The notes under the pieces are model-generated. The model was not told the origin of the DNA and searched no databases. It saw nothing but the letters and a program-made list of their open reading frames with translations. Both the position numbers and the translations under genes were made by a program. A stretch of DNA of 64,000 bases, taken from contig QVRM01004774.1 in assembly GCA_003439945.1 (NCBI GenBank), forward strand, positions 419,501-483,500, written 5' to 3'. Shown here piece by piece: positions 59,849 to 64,000 of this stretch. Origin of the DNA: Dermanyssus gallinae (lineage: Eukaryota; Arthropoda; Arachnida; Mesostigmata; Dermanyssidae). Positions within the stretch are counted from its first letter, which is position 1; each line of letters begins with the position of its first letter.

Positions 59849-60590
59849 TTATATATCGTTGGTCTGAGACATCAGTCAGGTATTGTTTGCACAATACAGA
59901 GGCACAAAGAAACGAAAGCCAGTTTCTACACCGCCGCCCCAAGGTTGGTTGAACAACCGGTTGTCGCCTCGGTCAGCGACATGAGTTTACGCGTTGAGTG
60001 ACAAATGAGATGAAAATATCGTGGCTGTCACCCGGACAGACACCCTAGGCTGGAGAGACGGCTACCGGACGGGAGGAGGTTGCGTTAGCTACATTCGTCG
60101 TAACTGGTCGAACAGTAATAGTATAAAACAGAATCGTAAATTGTATTGTAAATAGAAATTGTATCGTCTTATACAAATAATACTGTTGAATATATCCGGA
60201 GAAGGTTCGCGTAGCCCCTGACCAAGGGGCGCGGATATTACAAATGAAAAGGTAAACAAATATTCATGATGTTTGCAATATGACGTGGCATGTAGGCTAC
60301 CATTCTGTGCTTACGTTGACGAACGTTGTGTCTTACAAGTTTTGCGCCACGTGCATTGTAGACCGTATGATGTACACGCAATGAAATATCCCTACACAGC
60401 CTAAGCAATGGTATACCCAACTAGATATTATATGGTGAAGTAATCACAATTCTTATATATTTTGAAATGAAGCAAAAATAATAATATATGCATGTTTCAT
60501 AATTGCTATTTGTATTTATTCGATTATCAAGTGATTGCCAGCTGGCAAATGCACATATTGGATTCCTTATATTTACATCAGTTTCCTCAG
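59041..60590. other. No gene recognised
   Basis: Contains (TA)n at 59816-59846. The open frames of up to 169 codons at 59487-60001 cross in all plus frames, include the TA tract and show no domain. Confidence 0.4.
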
Positions 60591-60608
60591 GCCTCTCCCA
60601 TGAAATAA
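60591..60608 (+). repeat. Target-site duplication, left (SINE at 60.6 kb)
   Basis: GCCTCTCCCATGAAATAA, identical to 60793-60810. Confidence 0.93.
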
Positions 60609-60792
60609 AAAAATACTTTCTGAACTGACTCTCAGCCAAGATTTAACGTCCACGGGACTGCTTTTCGCATTGCTTCATAGACGGACCCCTATAAATACAA
60701 AAGTGGAACGGTGGGGCTCGAACCCGCGCACCTATGTGCCTCCTCCCGTCGCGAGGCGCAGGCGGAATGCACCACGCCATTAGGCTCAACAC
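60609..60792 (-). mobile_element. tRNA-derived SINE, family A, intact insertion
   Basis: Minus-strand copy of 184 bp bounded by a perfect 18-bp target-site duplication. Its 5' head reads TGAGCCTAATGGCGTGGTGC. The B-box-like GCGGGTTCGAGCCCC is the best of the four copies. The 3' body has GTATTTATAGGGGTCCG and CTTGGCTGAGAGTCAG, and a T-rich end (minus strand) at the insertion junction. The clean duplication implies target-primed retrotransposition and a relatively recent insertion. Confidence 0.93.
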
Positions 60793-60810
60793 GCCTCTCC
60801 CATGAAATAA
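60793..60810 (+). repeat. Target-site duplication, right (SINE at 60.6 kb)
   Basis: GCCTCTCCCATGAAATAA, matching 60591-60608. Confidence 0.93.
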
Positions 60811-61246
60811 CGAGGGTTCACATTCACACCTCACAGTTGTATTTCTCTAATAATAATAATAAGCTAAGGCTTGGCTGAGCTTGGCTTGCCACCGGTGACG
60901 GGCGATGGAAACCGCTCAACTAGTTGGGCGTCAACGTGCCACTGCGTCTTGTGCTCGGCCTAGCGCCTCGTGTATAAATTACAGCTTCTGTTGGTTCGGC
61001 TGCCCCAGCGCTGGGTGTCGATACCTAATGAGGAGAGGCGAGCGGAACGGAACGTGGTTCTTCATGAGCCTGGCTGATCATGAACCAAAGACAGCCTCGG
61101 TACCTCTCGTCTGTCTCACCCCTTATTCTCAGCAAATTCGCATTCTGTCCTTATTTCTGCATCCGTGCCTTTCTTTTATTCCCTCCGTCTTCCTTCTCGC
61201 TTTCTCCCGCCATATATATATATATATATATATATCCCCTCTCTCT

Positions 61247-61282
<36 letters not shown>

Positions 61283-62260
61283 CTGTTCGCATCTACATTT
61301 CGTCTTCTCCCTCTCTTCTTCGCGTTCGTTCTCAATCATCTTCAATCTTTATCGAGATGTCGCGCTTGCTTGTTCGTTCGGTCGGTCAATCAACATTCGT
61401 CGTTCCTCACTACTTCTACTGTAGCCTAGCTTCTACTACGACCTAGCCTAGTTAGCTACCGATAATCGTAGACATGCACACGCATACATTCGTACGTGTG
61501 TGCTTTTGTATGTGTATACGTATTTACGGTTGGCCGTGGGCGCCAGTCGGTGCCGATGGGCGCTGGTGTGGTGCCTCTCCGCACACAGGCGGCGGCGCCC
61601 CGTGGGCGCCTGTCTGTGTATTTATTGTCCGTATATGTGACGAGCACAACGGCTGCTGCTGCTGATGTTGCCCGACGCGCCAGCAGCAGAAGCAGAAGTC
61701 AACGACGAAGGTCATGCAGAGTCGTGTACACAAACGCCAGAGTCCCCAAGGGCGGCGGCCGCCCCAGCAACAACAGCCAGGTTGGGTGCTGGCTGGCTGT
61801 GCCTTCCTTGCCATCACCACCACACCTCTACTGTCTGCGGCTAGAGAAGGGTCACGGAGACAATGACAGATAGCAGCACATAGACTGCGGACTGCTGAAT
61901 GTTGTTGGTTTGGCCTGGAGCCATCGGGGGGCGTCGAGCCCCTTCCTCGACGGCCTGTGGCGAGCACCTACGACTGTGCTCGCCACGGGTCCTCTGTGCT
62001 CCTCGTGAGCAGGAGGGCGAGGAGGATGATGATGATGATGATCATTGGTAAGGCTTTCGTACGCAAGCGGTGTGACGTTACGAGTAATAGGTAACGACTA
62101 ATGAAACCGAGGGGTCTGTCAGGAATCGGGAGGCGGGGGTATGTGTGTGTGTGTAGGGGGGTTGGAGGGTAGATGGCTGAAAGGGTCGAGCAGTTGTTAG
62201 CTTTGGCGGTTGCGAGTCATTGTCGTTGTGCCGAGCGGCGAGATCCTTGATCTGCGCCTA
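60811..62260. other. No gene; simple repeats
   Basis: Contains (TA)n at 61212-61235 and 61249-61278, separated by a pyrimidine-rich spacer, a GATGAT run near 62025-62042 and a (TG)n run near 62142-62152. Open frames across the TA tracts are artefacts of the repeat. Confidence 0.45.
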
Positions 62261-62293
62261 TCTGTCTGTCTGACAGACAGACAGACAGACAGG
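62261..62293. repeat. (TCTG)n-(ACAG)n palindromic repeat
   Basis: Three TCTG units run straight into four or five ACAG units, making a self-complementary tetranucleotide palindrome. Confidence 0.88.
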
Positions 62294-62338
62294 CAGGCTT
62301 GCCTCCCTGTTGACGGACTGTTTCTCTACTTCGTCACC

Positions 62339-62400
62339 AGCTGCATGAGCACTGCCAGCTGCACGAGCCCTGCCAGCTGCACGAGCCCTGCCGGCTGCAG
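62339..62400 (+). repeat. 18-bp tandem repeat, three units
   Basis: AGCTGCACGAGCCCTGCC at 62357 and 62375, preceded by a copy with two changes at 62339 and followed by a partial unit. The period is a multiple of three. Confidence 0.92.
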
Positions 62401-62847
62401 CAGCACCGCCACCACCACGACCACGACCAATACTAGCATAGTTCCCGCTTTCGCCTCCACACCGGGTATGAAGAGACGACATCCGAGCCAGAGACGTCAG
62501 CGGCGTCGTCGGCTGGAATGAATAATGTAATTCAATTAGATTCAAGCGATGCACGGTGTTTTATTCGCGCCGTCATGCCAACGTGCACTTGGACGTGGCG
62601 TTTTCGGACGACCCTTCGACGGCAAGCTTTTTTTTGTCGGCCGATTCTCGTTTGACGTTCAACGGACAGCCTTGTGGGAATGGTCGGAGGGGTTTAGTCG
62701 GTTTTTCCTGATAGAGTAGCCGTAGTAGGTCATGGGTAGGTAGGTCACTGTTCGTTCGAACCGTGGTCATAGGACTGTCATTACCACTACTGGAACGAAT
62801 AATTACACAAAGATAGATAAAATATTCACAGTAAGGCAAACCATATT

Positions 62848-62878
<31 letters not shown>

Positions 62879-62884
62879 GGTTTG
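62401..62884. other. No gene; (TA)n with inverted flanks
   Basis: (TA)n at 62852-62878 is flanked by GCAAACCATA (62836-62845) and its complement TATGGTTTGC (62876-62885). The right arm overlaps the first base of the adjoining MITE-like element. Confidence 0.5.
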
Positions 62885-63256
62885 CAGAGTCTCCCAGAAA
62901 GCTTTTATCAAACTTCGGGTTTTGGTGCAAAAAAAATATTTTTTACAATGGAATAAGGGGCGGAAACGTCGTCTAAAAATGGGTTGTTGAGCGTGAAAGC
63001 CTAAATATATGAATTGCAAAGAATTTTTTTGAGAATTATCTTTAATACAACATGTGTTTTGCTCTGAGATAACGTAGAATGCAATTCAATAAACTGCATT
63101 CTCAGTTAATTTAGTGTAAAAAGCGTGATTTATTTATTTTTGGTAAATGGGTTCTAAAAAAAAAGACATTTTTTCCCCTTGTTCCATTGGAATAATTCTT
63201 TTTTCGCCGAGTTGTACTAGATCTCAAAGTTGTTTGACAAATTCTGGGAGACCCTG
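62885..63256. mobile_element. MITE-like element, 372 bp
   Basis: The ends are imperfect inverted repeats. The left reads CAGAGTCTCCCAGAA then TCAAAC. The right, inverted, reads CAGGGTCTCCCAGAA then TCAAAC. Similarity continues inward for about 75 bp to an ACAATGGAATAAGGGG / CCAATGGAACAAGGGG block. TA follows the right end (63257-63258), as in mariner/Tc1-type insertions; the left side reads TG, so the duplication is imperfect. There is no coding capacity. Confidence 0.72.
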
Positions 63257-63855
63257 TATCTAGATGTATGCTTCAAACCGGGATATCACACCGGCCCTGC
63301 GTAAATCATAATCGGTTCTAAGTACATGATGACCACATTTACATATAGCTGAAGGTCCATCACTAAAAATGAACGCTGGAGTCAGCTGATACGTTTTGTC
63401 GACTCCAAAACTACATCTGTCACATGCTCAGAATACGGTTGAACTAGTTGATGTAATTAGTCGCACACTCTTAATCAAATCTTGTGAATTTAGCCCCTGT
63501 GCTGCGATCTTGTAGCTCAATTTACAATTTCCGTGTCCAAAATGCAATGCTGCACTTTTTATCGGTGGACAGCTTATGATCGATATCACCTGAGCAATCG
63601 TGGAACCTATTTAATCATTCTTGAGGCTGCAATGGTTAATACATTTTAGAATATTCATATTCTTTACAGGAACTAGTTTACAGCACGCCCCTCATCGTCG
63701 CCATTACCACTATCGCCACGACGTACAAACACGGTGGCTTGTACTAACAACTGCACGTACAAATAGGCATAGCCGGCTGGCCAGACGAACATCAAGCTAT
63801 TCATTATTCACAGTCGAAAGGTGCAGATACGCCGTGTCTGGTTCGACACGCACTG
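63257..63855. other. No gene recognised
   Basis: Short unique-looking stretch between a MITE-like element and a SINE. Confidence 0.5.
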
Positions 63856-64000
63856 TCGAGCCCGGTGGCGTGGTAGATTAAGTGTGCGCCTTGCAACCGG
63901 AGGAGACACTAGATAGGTGCGCGGGTTCGAGCCCCACCGTTGCCCCACATTTGTATTTATGGGGGTCCGTCTATGAAGCAATGTCAAAAACAGTTCCGTG
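63856..64000 (+). mobile_element. tRNA-derived SINE, family A, cut by window end
   Basis: Begins TCGAGCCCGGTGGCGTGGTA, has B-box-like GCGGGTTCGAGCCCC, then CACATTTGTATTTATGGGGG. It runs off the window before the CTTGGCTGAG end. Same family as 18.5, 42.7 and 60.6 kb. Confidence 0.87.

Overview
This 64 kb window is eukaryotic nuclear DNA, almost certainly from an invertebrate animal. It has spliced coding sequence with GT/AG borders, CR1-like and R1/I-like non-LTR retrotransposons, mariner elements, tRNA-derived SINEs, and roughly forty (TA)n microsatellites of about 16-110 bp. There are no bacterial operons and no compact gene arrangement. The transposon mix would suit an arthropod, possibly a chelicerate such as a mite or tick. 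That is inference; nothing here fixes the taxon.

Host coding content is sparse. The one confident host exon (3057-3210, +) encodes a conserved segment of a MICU-family (MICU2/MICU3-like) mitochondrial calcium-uptake regulator. It is flanked by a good acceptor and a GTAAGT donor. Two weaker exon candidates are a possible C-terminal exon on the minus strand (5705-5935) and an open segment behind a good acceptor at 19026 (+). Most of the window is probably intron or intergenic.

The rest is a layered graveyard of mobile elements. At 7.6-10.0 kb a decayed CR1-type ORF1 (PHD-like finger plus SGNH/esterase motif) is followed by a complete but dead mariner (8716-10003) sitting in a (TA)n tract. A second mariner C-terminal fragment lies at 12.8-13.0 kb. 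Three CR1-like RT copies lie on the minus strand (14.2-15.3, 25.6-28.5 and 31.9-33.6 kb). The middle one keeps an 819-codon open frame with endonuclease and RT motifs. An R1/I-like LINE family is seen three times (38.8, 43.8-44.4 and 50.9-51.6 kb). A third LINE-like C-terminal family is also seen three times (1.3, 29.1 and 58.6-59.0 kb).

SINEs with Pol III B-box heads occur at 18.5, 42.7, 60.6 and 63.9 kb; two of them have clear target-site duplications. Other tRNA-like heads are at 0.84, 46.3 and 50.5 kb. Foldback or MITE-like elements are at 35.16-35.41 kb and 62.88-63.26 kb. Tandem repeats include a 34-bp minisatellite (24.47-24.95 kb) and a 30-bp array (51.84-51.96 kb).

No novel multi-gene system was found. 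The most interesting signals are shared 3' termini of the CR1-like copies, an 85-bp tandem duplication of one LINE 3' end, and the repeated coincidence of (TA)n tracts with transposon ends and inverted repeats.
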